Shown here one piece after another: positions 21,678 to 30,104 of a stretch of 32,029 nucleotides of DNA. Source of the DNA: Oscillatoriales cyanobacterium CG2_30_40_61. GTDB lineage: Bacteria > Cyanobacteriota > Cyanobacteriia > Cyanobacteriales > Microcoleaceae. A program made the position numbers and the translations under genes. Where the stretch lies: the NCBI GenBank assembly GCA_001873365.1, contig MNYZ01000115.1, positions 1 to 32,029 of the forward strand. Reading direction: 5' to 3'. Each line of letters starts with the position of its first letter. Position 1 is the first letter of the stretch. Under the pieces are notes generated by a model. That model was given only the letters and a program-made list of their open reading frames with translations. It was not told the origin of the DNA and made no database searches.

Positions 21678-22568
21678 TTAAGCAATGGAAGAACTTTGAG
21701 GAGGAATAGGGCAATAGTTAATCGGTTTATCTTCGGGATAGTTTTTGGCAAATTCAACATTTTGATACAAGTGACTGATCATTTGGTTTCCCTCTATAGT
21801 AAAAGTTAAATAATGCAATCCAGTTTGAATATATTGGGCTACAATATTTTTAAAGAAATTGGGATAGGCTTGTCTAATATGATCAGGATGGTGATAGCCA
21901 AACTGTCGATTTGATCCGGTTTCTTCAAACTCTTGAAATAAATCGGGCATTTTATGGAGATACTTGGGATCGGCTAATTGACCAATTAAATCCGCCGCCC
22001 GAATTAAACCCGGATAATCACTGGTATCTCGATGTTCTTCATCATTAGGAACAGGAAAACGAGTTAACTCAATATAGTGTTGAATTGTGTTAATATCAAT
22101 TAAGGAATATTGCTCAAAATATTCTCGAATAAACTGTTTTCCCCGATCAACATGATAGGGTGTTAAACTGGCATCGGTTGCATCCGGTGGAAGTTGAATC
22201 ACTTCTCTATTTTTTCCCGTTGTATAGATTCTGTCTTCAATTCTATCTTCACGACAAATGCTTTTAACATAGCCAATATCGTGACACAATAAAGCAATAA
22301 TCGTATGCAGCCACTCTTGAGGGGAAACATTTTTTTCACTCAGATATTTTCCTCGCAAAATTGCTTGTCCGGTTAAAGTGACTAAAATAGTATGTTCAAC
22401 GTTGTGGTAGGGAGCATTACTTTGTAAAATTCGATGCAAAGTAAAGTTCGCTACTTCAACTATCAAGTCTGCATAATCAAGTTGTTGCTGGCTGTAAACT
22501 TGATAGTAACCTCTGTATAAACGATGAATGCAGTCTTGAATCATCAGAGTTTGAGTTCGGTGGCACAT
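21678..22568 (-). CDS. HD-domain metal-dependent phosphohydrolase
   Basis: This protein of about 296 residues has HD-superfamily metal ligands: YHNVEHT (His55, His59), CHDIGY (His96-Asp97) and a later AADLIGQLADPKYL. The YHN...HD arrangement resembles cyclic-nucleotide phosphodiesterase-like HD proteins of cyanobacteria; the substrate is unknown. The ATG at 22566-22568 (MCHRTQTLMIQ) is preferred, since the alternative at 22610 is a TTG without a ribosome site. No membrane segment is seen. The 444 bp upstream hold no gene. Confidence 0.82.
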   Translation of the reverse strand: MCHRTQTLMIQDCIHRLYRGYYQVYSQQQLDYADLIVEVANFTLHRILQSNAPYHNVEHTILVTLTGQAILRGKYLSEKNVSPQEWLHTIIALLCHDIGYVKSICREDRIEDRIYTTGKNREVIQLPPDATDASLTPYHVDRGKQFIREYFEQYSLIDINTIQHYIELTRFPVPNDEEHRDTSDYPGLIRAADLIGQLADPKYLHKMPDLFQEFEETGSNRQFGYHHPDHIRQAYPNFFKNIVAQYIQTGLHYLTFTIEGNQMISHLYQNVEFAKNYPEDKPINYCPIPPQSSSIA

Positions 22569-23012
22569 ATAGAGGGTTTTCCTTAAAGGTAGAGGGGATT
22601 TTCCATTCAATTGTGATCAAGAATGGATTTACTTATATTTTGATTCAATTTGAACCGAATGAAAACCAGAAAAGCTCATTAGTTTTGACAAATTTTTACC
22701 GACCGCTAAAATCCTCCCAGGCCAAGTTGATATTGTATCCTGAATTGTCTCCTTAAAACCTCATAAAACCTCAGAAATATTCAGGAATTACCAAGATTTG
22801 ATTGACTTTTATCACAATTCTCTATACACTTTCAGTGATTTCACTCACACAGGGATAAAAATTAATACTTATAATTAAAATCTGCCTGTGCGTAAAAGGT
22901 ATAATGGTCACGGATGGGAGAGGTTTGTGCAAAAATCTTGATTAAAATTGTAACATCATCAGTTTGATCACAGTATTTTTTATGAATAAACTAAATATAT
23001 TAGAACTAGACT
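22569..23012. other. Gene-free divergent upstream region
   Basis: There is no coding frame or strong repeat here. It separates the HD gene (minus) from the broken vMAP gene (plus) and must carry both promoters. TATAAT at 22900-22905 is a possible plus-strand -10. TTGACT (22802) and TATACA (22823) are 15 bp apart, which is short for a sigma-70 promoter. A small direct repeat AAAACCTCA lies at about 22756-22773. Confidence 0.4.
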
Positions 23013-23623
23013 ATGGATGCTAAAGCAGCATTAGAATTGATTGATCAATTGATTTTTGAACATCAGGGTAAGCATTTCAATGATTTAAAAAGGGAGGTTT
23101 TTATTGGCTCTTGGGAAGGAAAAAGTTACCATGAAATTTATCCTTTAAATCCTAGCTATATTGAAAAATATGTGGGATATAAACTTTGGCAGAAAATCTC
23201 TCAAACCTTCGGATAAAAAGTCACAAAAAAAACAATTAGAGGCGCAGTAGAACGCTATCAAAACCAAGATAATTTTGTTCATTTGAGTCAAATTCCTGGG
23301 GAACTACTGCAACTCTCTCCCCATTGTTATCGAGTATTTATCAGTATTCCATGAGTTTAGAACAATTTGCAGAAATAGCACCAACAGAAGCTGGAATTTA
23401 TGGCGACCATCTCCGCCAACATTTATGGAATTTACAACAACATCCTGAATTAGCACAAGCTTTTTATCAGGTGGTTTGTTCTTCTCAACCTGTGGAATTA
23501 GAATCAATTTTAGCGTTTAAATTACATAGTTTAGGTTTAGTTCATTTACAAGGAAATGAAGTCACTCCTCGCTTTGAACTTTATCAAAACTATTTTGGTC
23601 ATCGTTTAATGATTAAAACCTAA
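23013..23623 (+). pseudogene. Broken vMAP-HTH / AAA-like NTPase gene
   Basis: The first 67 codons encode a vMAP-type HTH (AALELIDQLIFEHQGKHFNDL...GYKLWQKISQTFG), homologous to residues 5-69 of the STAND gene at 13533. A TAA (23214-23216) stands where relatives have Glu in LGE. The same frame then continues KVTKKTIRGAVERYQNQDNFVHL, so a single nonsense change is likely. From about 23330 another frame gives MSLEQFAEIAPTEAGIYGDH, LRQHLWNLQQHPELA, ESILAFKLHSLGLVHLQGNE and FELYQNYFGHRL, the C-terminal winged-helix tail of AAA-like (PF14516-type) ATPases. The whole ATPase core is missing. It is therefore a decayed gene with a nonsense mutation, an internal deletion and a frame change. Confidence 0.82.
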
Positions 23624-23640
23624 TAATTAACCTAAATTAT

Positions 23641-25962
23641 ATGAATTTAACCTCTACTTTCAGCTATCATTATAAAGTCGGTGGACATCTATCTTTAGAT
23701 ACTCCTAGCTATGTGATTAGACAAGCAGATCGAGACTTGTATGAAGCCTTAAAAGCGGGAGAATTTTGTTATGTTTTGAATGCGCGTCAAATGGGAAAAA
23801 CCAGTTTACGAGTCAGAACTTTACATCAACTACAAGATGAAGGCTTTGCTTGTGCGGCGGTAGATTTAACCAAAATTGGTTCCCAAGATATTACACCCGA
23901 CCAATGGTATGCGGGAATTATGAGGCGTTTAGTCACCAGTTTTCGGCTTCCGATTCATTTAAAAGCTTGGTTACAAGAACGAGAATTTTTACCCCCCATT
24001 CAACGGTTAAGCGAGTTAATTGAACAGGTATTATTAGACTGTATTCAACAACCGATTATTATTTTTATTGATGAAGTTGATAGTATTCTTAGCCTTAATT
24101 TCTGTGCGGATGATTTTTTTGCATTTATTAGAACTTGTGACGAATATCCCTTATTAACCTTTGCTTTATTAGGGGTCGCCACACCCAATGATTTAATGCA
24201 GGATAAAAGCTGTAATCCTTTTAATGTCGGTCGTCCCATTCAACTGAATGGATTTTGTTATCAAGAAGTACAACCCTTAATTAATGGATTAATCGGGAAA
24301 ATTAGTCAGCCTGAATTAGTCCTAAAAACTATTTTAGACTGGACAGGGGGACAAGCTTTTTTAACTCAAAAACTGTGTTATCTAATTCATCAAAAAGTGA
24401 TTGAAAATACTCAATTTTTGGATATTCCTAGTTCTCAAGTCCAGAGTTGGGTTGAACAGTTAATCCATACCCGTTTTATTGAAAATTGGGAATCTCAAGA
24501 TGAACCTCCCCATTTAAAAACCATTCGAGATCGGATTCTAAAAGCCGATAATCGGATTACATCTCGCTTAACTTTATATCAAAATATTTTGCAAAAAGGT
24601 AGTATTCCTACGGATATTACTGTGGAACAAATGGAACTGCGATTATCGGGATTAGTGGTTAAACAGGGAACCGATTTAAAAGTCTATAACCGAATTTATG
24701 AAACGGTTTTTAACGAAAATTGGTTACAAAAAACCTTAGCCAGTCAAGAGCCAAATTTTAATCAAATTATTGCGGAAAAAGAACAAAAACTCCCGTCCAT
24801 GTTGCGAGAAATGGAAGGAAAAGAATTTGATGATATTTTAAGTAAAATTTTAGGTTTAATTGCCTTAAAACTGGTAGAATTAATGTGTGTAGATCGGATG
24901 ACGATTTATTTTATTGATCAAGATAAAAACGAAATTTGGTCAATTAGTACCAGATTTACCGGAAATCAAACCACAAAAATTTCAATTTTAGCTAATAATC
25001 AAACCGCCGGACGAGTCACGATTTATAAAAAAGCAATTCCCACGACTTCAAATTATTCTGGGGATTGGTATTCGATTTTTGCCGAAACCCAAAATCCTAG
25101 AATTGGGTATCAAATCTATAATCAGTTAACCCTTCCTCTGGGAGAAGATCATCAAACAATTTTTGCTTTTGTTCATTTAGTGAATAAACTTAAAAAAACT
25201 CATTTTTCAGCCGATTCTTTTCCAGATAAAATTGATAAAACTGGATTTACTGAAATCGAAACTCAGCAATTTTTACAATATGTTCCCGGTTTACAACGCA
25301 TTTTAACAAGCTGTTATGAAAGTTATAAACTAACCCAAAAAATACAAGCATCTGAAGCCCTAACAGAAGCCACTAGAACGGTTCATCAAAGTAGTTTAGA
25401 CTGTGAAGAAATTATTCAACGGGTGATGAAAGCAGCTAAAAAATTGATGAATGCGGATCGAAGTACCCTATGGTTATTAGATAAAATTACCCAGGAACTT
25501 TGGACACAAATTCCCTTTGAAGATGGCTCAATTCGAGAATTGCGATTAAAAATCGGACAAGGATATGCGGGAAAAGTTGCGGAAATGGGAGTTTCTTTAA
25601 ATATTCCCTTTGATTTATATGATTATCCTGACTCGGAAATATCGCAAAAAACCGATCAAAAAACCGGATATCGTACCTGTAGTTTATTGTGTATGCCTGT
25701 TTGGAACCCCGATGGCGAGTTAATTGGTGTAACTCAATTAGTTAATAAAAATAAACCCCTTGAAGATAATGATCAAGCATTAAGTTATGATACGGAAGTT
25801 CCCGAAGCATTTCGAGTCAGTTTTGATAGCAATGATCAGAAATATATGCAAGTTTTTAATAATCAAGTTGGGGTAATATTACAAAATGCTGAACTTTTAG
25901 CAGCCGTTAAACACCAGGAAAAAAGTTTCCGCGAAAAATTTAATCAAGATAATAGGGAATAG
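23641..25962 (+). CDS. AAA-like STAND-type ATPase with two GAF domains
   Basis: This 773-residue protein has an AAA-like domain (about 8-345) with [20 protein letters not shown], Walker A-type NARQMGKTS (48-56), Walker [11 protein letters not shown] (139-148), [14 protein letters not shown] and [16 protein letters not shown], then a winged-helix [24 protein letters not shown]. Two GAF domains follow (about 385-575 and 585-745; [72 protein letters not shown]). It ends soon after the second GAF, with no cyclase, kinase or WD40 output, although relatives often continue. The last codons enter AATAGGGAATAGGG repeat DNA, so a trimmed C-terminus is possible. It starts 17 bp after the broken gene and probably formed a two-gene module with it. 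Confidence 0.85.
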   Translation: MNLTSTFSYHYKVGGHLSLDTPSYVIRQADRDLYEALKAGEFCYVLNARQMGKTSLRVRTLHQLQDEGFACAAVDLTKIGSQDITPDQWYAGIMRRLVTSFRLPIHLKAWLQEREFLPPIQRLSELIEQVLLDCIQQPIIIFIDEVDSILSLNFCADDFFAFIRTCDEYPLLTFALLGVATPNDLMQDKSCNPFNVGRPIQLNGFCYQEVQPLINGLIGKISQPELVLKTILDWTGGQAFLTQKLCYLIHQKVIENTQFLDIPSSQVQSWVEQLIHTRFIENWESQDEPPHLKTIRDRILKADNRITSRLTLYQNILQKGSIPTDITVEQMELRLSGLVVKQGTDLKVYNRIYETVFNENWLQKTLASQEPNFNQIIAEKEQKLPSMLREMEGKEFDDILSKILGLIALKLVELMCVDRMTIYFIDQDKNEIWSISTRFTGNQTTKISILANNQTAGRVTIYKKAIPTTSNYSGDWYSIFAETQNPRIGYQIYNQLTLPLGEDHQTIFAFVHLVNKLKKTHFSADSFPDKIDKTGFTEIETQQFLQYVPGLQRILTSCYESYKLTQKIQASEALTEATRTVHQSSLDCEEIIQRVMKAAKKLMNADRSTLWLLDKITQELWTQIPFEDGSIRELRLKIGQGYAGKVAEMGVSLNIPFDLYDYPDSEISQKTDQKTGYRTCSLLCMPVWNPDGELIGVTQLVNKNKPLEDNDQALSYDTEVPEAFRVSFDSNDQKYMQVFNNQVGVILQNAELLAAVKHQEKSFREKFNQDNRE

Positions 25963-26015
25963 GGATCACCGATTTAAGAGGATTTCACGGATTTTAATCT
26001 GTGTTAATCTGTAAT
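25957..26015. repeat. Dispersed-type intergenic repeat
   Basis: AATAGGGAATAGGG followed by GATTTCACGGATTTTAATCTGTGTTAATCTGT has the look of a dispersed cyanobacterial intergenic repeat. ATTTTAATCTGTGTTAATCTGT contains two copies of TTAATCTGT. It overlaps the last codons of the AAA-GAF gene and lies before the converging gene at 26021. Confidence 0.45.
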
Positions 26016-26020
26016 TATTA

Positions 26021-26335
26021 TTACCATTCCCTTTCTAAACGAGGGGGTAAACGCAATTTAGGAAACTGATAAAAGGTATTTCCTTCATCATCAATTTCAG
26101 GAAATGCTGCAAAGACTTGGACTTGATGATCTAAATATTTTTGGGCAAATTCCGGGCTAACTCCGGCTAATGCTGATAGTTGAATCAAAGACACTTTCCC
26201 TCCTTGGGCTGCAACTAATCGATAAAATGCCGAATCTAATTGATGTTGTTGTTCTCGATTATTTCCTAAATTGACAATCAATAAAGTCACCAATACACCC
26301 AAACCAGCAACAGAAATTAACTCTAAAATAGCCAT
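26021..26335 (-). CDS. Conserved small membrane-anchored protein
   Basis: This 104-residue protein from the ATG at 26333-26335 (MAILELISVAGLGVLVTLLIVNLG) has one N-terminal TM segment. A soluble part with a winged-helix feel follows (LDSAFYRLVAAQGGKVSLIQLSALAGVSPEFAQKYLDHQVQVFAAFPEIDDEGNTFYQFPKL). A TTG at 26380 would add 15 residues and is less likely. The family seems conserved in cyanobacteria but has no assigned function. It is 85 bp downstream of the cyclophilin gene. Confidence 0.7.
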   Translation of the reverse strand: MAILELISVAGLGVLVTLLIVNLGNNREQQHQLDSAFYRLVAAQGGKVSLIQLSALAGVSPEFAQKYLDHQVQVFAAFPEIDDEGNTFYQFPKLRLPPRLEREW

Positions 26336-26419
26336 AATTAATAATAGATAAATTACAGAAAACCCAGGATTAACAATCAACAGTTTATGGTTTACTGTTA
26401 ATTGTTAATCCATCATAAA

Positions 26420-27532
26420 TTAAGAAGGTTGAACGAGATTTTCCGCCCCTCGAATCACTTTTGCTGATTCAATTACATCACCTTTTCGCAGTTCTTCTAA
26501 AACTTCTTTTCCTTCGGTAACATAACCAAAGACAGCATAACGACCATCTAATAAATTAAGTCCAGCCGGAGTTAATTCCGGTTCAAATAGAAAGAAGAAA
26601 ATTTGAGAAGATCCGCCGTCAGGAATGGCTTCTGGACGGGCTAAGGCTAAAGTTCCAAAAGCAGAAAAGGGTAAAACTGGATGATCTTGATAACGACCGA
26701 TTTCTTCAAAGGTGGTATTATAAATGGGTACTTGATCTCCCTGGGCTAAAATTTCTAAAGGAATTCCCCGATATTTTCCGGTTTCAGGATCAATAAAACC
26801 ATCGTCCGCGCCTTCAGGATCTCCGACTTGTAAGGCATAGGATTCTTCCGAACGAATAAATTCTAAACCATCATAAAATCCCCGTTGCACTAAATCCACA
26901 AAATTACCCGCCGTCACCGGGGCACTATAACCATCCACGACAACAGTTAAGTTACCTTTATTGGTTTGGATGTCAATGGTAGCCCGACCTTTCAATTGTG
27001 GTAAATTAGAATATTCGGCGGGAACTTCAAAGGGAAATTCCTTAACCATTAATTCTTCTAATGTGCCAATACTATCTAATATTTTACCCCGGGTTAATAG
27101 CAGGGTTTCCGCATTTTTAACCTCAACTGCTGCCCGCAAGCTCTCAATATCCTGTTTCATTTGTTCAACTAAAACTTGAGCTTGGGGTTGACGTTCTTCG
27201 GGAATATTCCCCAATAATTCTGCCTCCTTGGTGGTCAAAATTCTGGAGGCGGTGGTGATATTTCCGCTAATATTACTCCAGCGTTTTCCTCGAAGTTGGG
27301 ACTTAATCCCCTCCAAACTAGCTTGAATTTTTCTGGCCGCTTCGTTATCAATGGGTAGAGCATAGCGTAAGAGGGCTTGACCATCGGTGATCGCGTTTCC
27401 TTGAGGGAGGACACTTTCCCGTTTTGGGGAACTGTCACCCTCCCACCAGGCGGCACTCAGACCCACGGACAGGGTAAACAGCAACACAACCATTAAACCT
27501 GTTCTCAACCAATGTTTATAGGTGTTTCTCAT
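26420..27532 (-). CDS. Lumenal/periplasmic cyclophilin-type PPIase (TLP40/CYP38-like)
   Basis: From the ATG at 27530-27532 (MRNTYKHWLRTGLMVVLLF) it has a clear signal peptide; another ATG at 27553 adds seven residues. The mature protein has a helical N-terminal region (about 50-165; PIDNEAARKIQASLEGIKSQLRG, SIGTLEELMVKEFPFEVPAEYSNLPQLKGRATI), as in plant CYP38 and cyanobacterial relatives. A C-terminal cyclophilin domain follows (VDGYSAPVTAGNFVDLVQRGFYDGLEF, FGTLALAR, SSQIFFFLFEP, LDGRYAVFGYVTEGKEVLEEL). CYP38/TLP40 assists photosystem II assembly in the thylakoid lumen. The cyclophilin catalytic Arg is not obvious, so it may act mainly as a chaperone. Confidence 0.9.
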   Translation of the reverse strand: MRNTYKHWLRTGLMVVLLFTLSVGLSAAWWEGDSSPKRESVLPQGNAITDGQALLRYALPIDNEAARKIQASLEGIKSQLRGKRWSNISGNITTASRILTTKEAELLGNIPEERQPQAQVLVEQMKQDIESLRAAVEVKNAETLLLTRGKILDSIGTLEELMVKEFPFEVPAEYSNLPQLKGRATIDIQTNKGNLTVVVDGYSAPVTAGNFVDLVQRGFYDGLEFIRSEESYALQVGDPEGADDGFIDPETGKYRGIPLEILAQGDQVPIYNTTFEEIGRYQDHPVLPFSAFGTLALARPEAIPDGGSSQIFFFLFEPELTPAGLNLLDGRYAVFGYVTEGKEVLEELRKGDVIESAKVIRGAENLVQPS

Positions 27533-27641
27533 GGAATTGGACAAATGCAACATAAATCTTAACTTTTGTTTTCTATACTGATCTTGCCACTATTTAGGCC
27601 GTTGGTACGGGAAAAAAATTAATCCTCTGTTCCCCTTCCGG

Positions 27642-27669
27642 GGTAGAATAGGATGCCGATTATTCTGCC
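27642..27669 (+). promoter_or_regulatory. Inverted repeat at the efp promoter region
   Basis: GGTAGAATA (27642-27650) and TATTCTGCC (27661-27669) pair over eight of nine positions with a 10-nt spacer. TAGAAT inside the left arm could be the -10 of efp, whose ATG is at 27685. A CCCCTTCCGGGG hairpin lies just upstream. Confidence 0.35.
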
Positions 27670-27684
27670 CAGGTATTAGCTTGC

Positions 27685-28242
27685 ATGATTTCCAGTAACG
27701 ACTTTCGCACAGGTGTCACAATTGTATTAGATGGTTCAGTCTGGCGTGTAATAGAATTTCTGCACGTTAAGCCCGGAAAAGGTTCTGCTTTTGTGCGAAC
27801 AAAGCTCAAAAACTCACAGACAGGCAGTGTGGTAGAACGCACTTTCAGGGCGGGAGAGACTGTTCCTCAAGCGACCCTGGAAAAAAGCGAAATGCAACAT
27901 ACCTATAAAGATGGGGAAGACTTCGTTTTTATGGATATGGAAACCTATGAAGAAGCCCATTTGAAGGAATCTGAAATTGGCGATCGGGTTAAATATCTTA
28001 AAGATGGCATGACCGTTAACGTGGTTCGTTGGGGAGAGCAGGTTCTGGAAGTAGAACTCCCGAACTCTGTCACCTTAGAAGTGGTCGAAACCGATCCTGG
28101 AGTCAAAGGAGACACCGCCACAGGAGGGACAAAACCCGCTATTGTGGAAACAGGTGCTCAGGTGATGGTTCCCTTATTTATTACTAAGGGGGAACGGATT
28201 CGGATTGATACCCGTACCGATAGCTACCAAGGTCGAGAGTGA
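27685..28242 (+). CDS. efp: Elongation factor P
   Basis: This 185-residue EF-P has three beta-barrel domains. It enters the ribosomal E site and relieves stalling at polyproline stretches. The tip loop [15 protein letters not shown] carries Lys32, the residue modified in many bacteria; no modification gene is in view. Also visible are [21 protein letters not shown] and the C-terminal signature [21 protein letters not shown]. The start is an ATG. It is followed by accB 115 bp downstream on the same strand, an arrangement common in cyanobacteria as I recall. Confidence 0.97.
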   Translation: MISSNDFRTGVTIVLDGSVWRVIEFLHVKPGKGSAFVRTKLKNSQTGSVVERTFRAGETVPQATLEKSEMQHTYKDGEDFVFMDMETYEEAHLKESEIGDRVKYLKDGMTVNVVRWGEQVLEVELPNSVTLEVVETDPGVKGDTATGGTKPAIVETGAQVMVPLFITKGERIRIDTRTDSYQGRE

Positions 28243-28357
28243 AAACTCGCCGAACGATTTCATATTTTAGCGGTTTAGGCTGTTGGGCGATGGGTTAAAC
28301 ACACACCCAACGGACTGAATCAGTATAGACTGCAAATTTAGGGGAGACATACCAACT

Positions 28358-28897
28358 GTGCAACTAGATTTGAACCAGCTTCGTGAATTGCTGGCTGATC
28401 TCGATAAAACTAACATTTCAGAGCTAACACTCAAAAGCGCAGATTTTGAACTGACTGTTCGTAAAGAAGTTTCGCCGGGATCTCAAACTTTGTCCCCGGT
28501 GGAAACCCTATTAACGGCTGCGGGGGTTAGTTCACAGTTGGTGTCGTCTCCGGTGATACCCACTGCGGTTGTCGCTCCGGTTGGAGGAAATCTCACTACA
28601 GCGACCCCAGCAACGCCCTCGGTGGCGACTCCTCCACCCCTTTCGCCAGAATCGAAATGGGTCGAAATTACTTCCCCGATGGTGGGAACTTTTTATCGTT
28701 CTCCGGCCCCGGATGAACCGCCATTTGTGGCAATTGGCGATCGCATTTCTACGGGTCAGAGCGTTTGCATTATTGAAGCCATGAAGTTGATGAATGAAAT
28801 TGAGGCCGAATTTTCTGGCCAAGTGATGGAAATTTTAATTCAGAATGGTTCTCCCGTTGAATATGGCCAGCCGTTAATTAGAATTAAACCCGATTAA
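28358..28897 (+). CDS. accB: Biotin carboxyl carrier protein of acetyl-CoA carboxylase
   Basis: This 179-residue BCCP carries the biotin that shuttles carboxylate between biotin carboxylase and carboxyltransferase in fatty acid synthesis. The N-terminal part (LDLNQLRELLADLDKTNISELTL) is followed by a Pro/Ala/Thr-rich flexible linker (about 60-97). The biotinyl domain has SPMVGTFYRSPAPDEPPFV and EAMKLMNEIEAE, with biotinylated Lys143. Start GTG at 28358 is supported by GGGGAGA (28341-28347). Confidence 0.97.
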   Translation: MQLDLNQLRELLADLDKTNISELTLKSADFELTVRKEVSPGSQTLSPVETLLTAAGVSSQLVSSPVIPTAVVAPVGGNLTTATPATPSVATPPPLSPESKWVEITSPMVGTFYRSPAPDEPPFVAIGDRISTGQSVCIIEAMKLMNEIEAEFSGQVMEILIQNGSPVEYGQPLIRIKPD

Positions 28898-28924
28898 ATC
28901 CCTGGGTCTATTCCCCAAATTTCC

Positions 28925-29539
28925 CTAAAACGGAAATTCCTGATCAAAAGTTGAGCGCGTGATCGGTTGTGGAATTTCTAAGCCTTCTCCCCCCAATAGG
29001 GTTAAAGGTTTGCCGCCAACCGATAGCCAAACTTTGCCATTCGGGTTAAGGGTCGTAGAGGTATAAACGATTTGTCCTAAGCGTCCGATCATCGATGCAC
29101 TACCTCCTCCTTGGGTGAATTCCGGGGATAGGTCTACATAAATGTCATCGTTGTTGGTGGTTAAGTTCAGGAGTTTTGTTCCTTTGGGAATTTCACTCAA
29201 TTGATTTGGGTCGGAAGCCCCGGCCAATAATTGATCCAGGGCGATATTTAAAAATACCGTTGGGTCGTTTTGGGCTTGAATTTTTATCGGTTGGGAAACA
29301 ATCGCCAATTGACCGTTTTTGTCTTCTACCCAATAGAGGTTGAGGGTTTTCTCAACGATTTCCGATGGCGAGGGGGTGGGCTGGGGTAAGGTTGGGGTTG
29401 GGGAGGAAACAACGGGTTGTTTAGGAGAACGGGAGCTTAATGTCCACCAGCTTAACCCCGCGCCCACAGCAATTAATCCGGCGGCAATTCCTGCCATAAT
29501 TCCAAGGGGAATAATACGTGTCTTTTGGGGATCTTCCAT
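28925..29539 (-). CDS. GerMN domain-containing membrane-anchored protein
   Basis: This 204-residue protein has an N-terminal TM anchor (about 12-34), a Pro/Ser/Thr-rich linker (35-60), then a GerMN domain: NLYWVEDKNGQLAIVSQPIKI, LNIALDQLLAGASDPNQLSEIPKGTKLLNLTTNNDDIYVDLSPEF, RLGQIVYTSTTLNPNGKVWLSVGGKPL. The family is named from Bacillus GerM and is common in non-sporulating bacteria, where its role at the cell envelope is unclear. It converges with accB with 27 bp between. A small AATTTCC/GGAAATT hairpin spans its stop. Confidence 0.88.
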   Translation of the reverse strand: MEDPQKTRIIPLGIMAGIAAGLIAVGAGLSWWTLSSRSPKQPVVSSPTPTLPQPTPSPSEIVEKTLNLYWVEDKNGQLAIVSQPIKIQAQNDPTVFLNIALDQLLAGASDPNQLSEIPKGTKLLNLTTNNDDIYVDLSPEFTQGGGSASMIGRLGQIVYTSTTLNPNGKVWLSVGGKPLTLLGGEGLEIPQPITRSTFDQEFPF

Positions 29540-29689
29540 TGATTTTATATTTTATATTTTATAACACTGAAAAACCTGACTAGGGATAAACCGAGCCAGT
29601 GCTAAAAATAATAATACTATAATTGCCCTGAAAATATTGACATCAAAAATAACAGACTGATAACTGATAACTGAGTAACTGATCACCGA

Positions 29690-29872
29690 TTAGTCAATAG
29701 CTTTTTTAGTTGCATCCTTGACATCTTCAACCGTATGAATGATTTTTGCTTCGGCTTGCTTGGCTTTTCCTTCTGCTTGAGTTTGGGGATCGCCAGTCAC
29801 CTCTCCCACTGCTTCTTGAACTTTACCTTCAATATTTTTAGCGGTTGCTTTAATGCGATTTTCTAAACTCAT
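29690..29872 (-). CDS. CsbD family stress-response protein
   Basis: This 60-residue, highly charged, Ala/Lys/Glu-rich protein (MSLENRIKATAKNIEGKVQEAVGEVTGDPQTQAEGKAKQAEAKI...) matches CsbD. The ATG at 29870-29872 is preceded by GGGAGA, which fixes it over an upstream in-frame start at 29923. Family members are abundant stress-induced small proteins of unknown mechanism. Its 3' end touches ACTGATAACTGATAACTG repeat DNA. Confidence 0.88.
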   Translation of the reverse strand: MSLENRIKATAKNIEGKVQEAVGEVTGDPQTQAEGKAKQAEAKIIHTVEDVKDATKKAID

Positions 29873-30037
29873 GATCTTCTCCCTATTGGCTTGATGACAG
29901 TTAAATAAACCGAATTGAACCACAGTGATTTTTTTACACTTGGCTTACTCATCTGTACCAATAATAATAGTAAACACAGGGAAAAGAGTCTTCCTTTAGA
30001 CAGATATTTAAGATAGTCGTAATAGGGCATAAATTCG

Positions 30038-30080
30038 CAGAGTTTCTCAACCAAATCTCAAATTAGGTTGGGAAACTCTG
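30038..30080 (-). terminator. 15-bp hairpin downstream of the methyltransferase gene
   Basis: CAGAGTTTCTCAACC (30038-30052) and GGTTGGGAAACTCTG (30066-30080) pair at all 15 positions, one as a G-U wobble, with a 13-nt loop. It lies 25 bp beyond the stop of the gene at 30105. No long T-run follows, so it may be an mRNA-stabilising end or a repeat rather than a classic terminator. Confidence 0.5.
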
Positions 30081-30104
30081 GGAAAATTGCTGTTAACTTT
30101 TGGT

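Noticed and set aside
28532-28822. 96-codon minus-strand frame in accB
   Set aside because: It is antisense to the conserved biotinyl domain and rich in Arg/His/Ser, as expected for a mirror frame.
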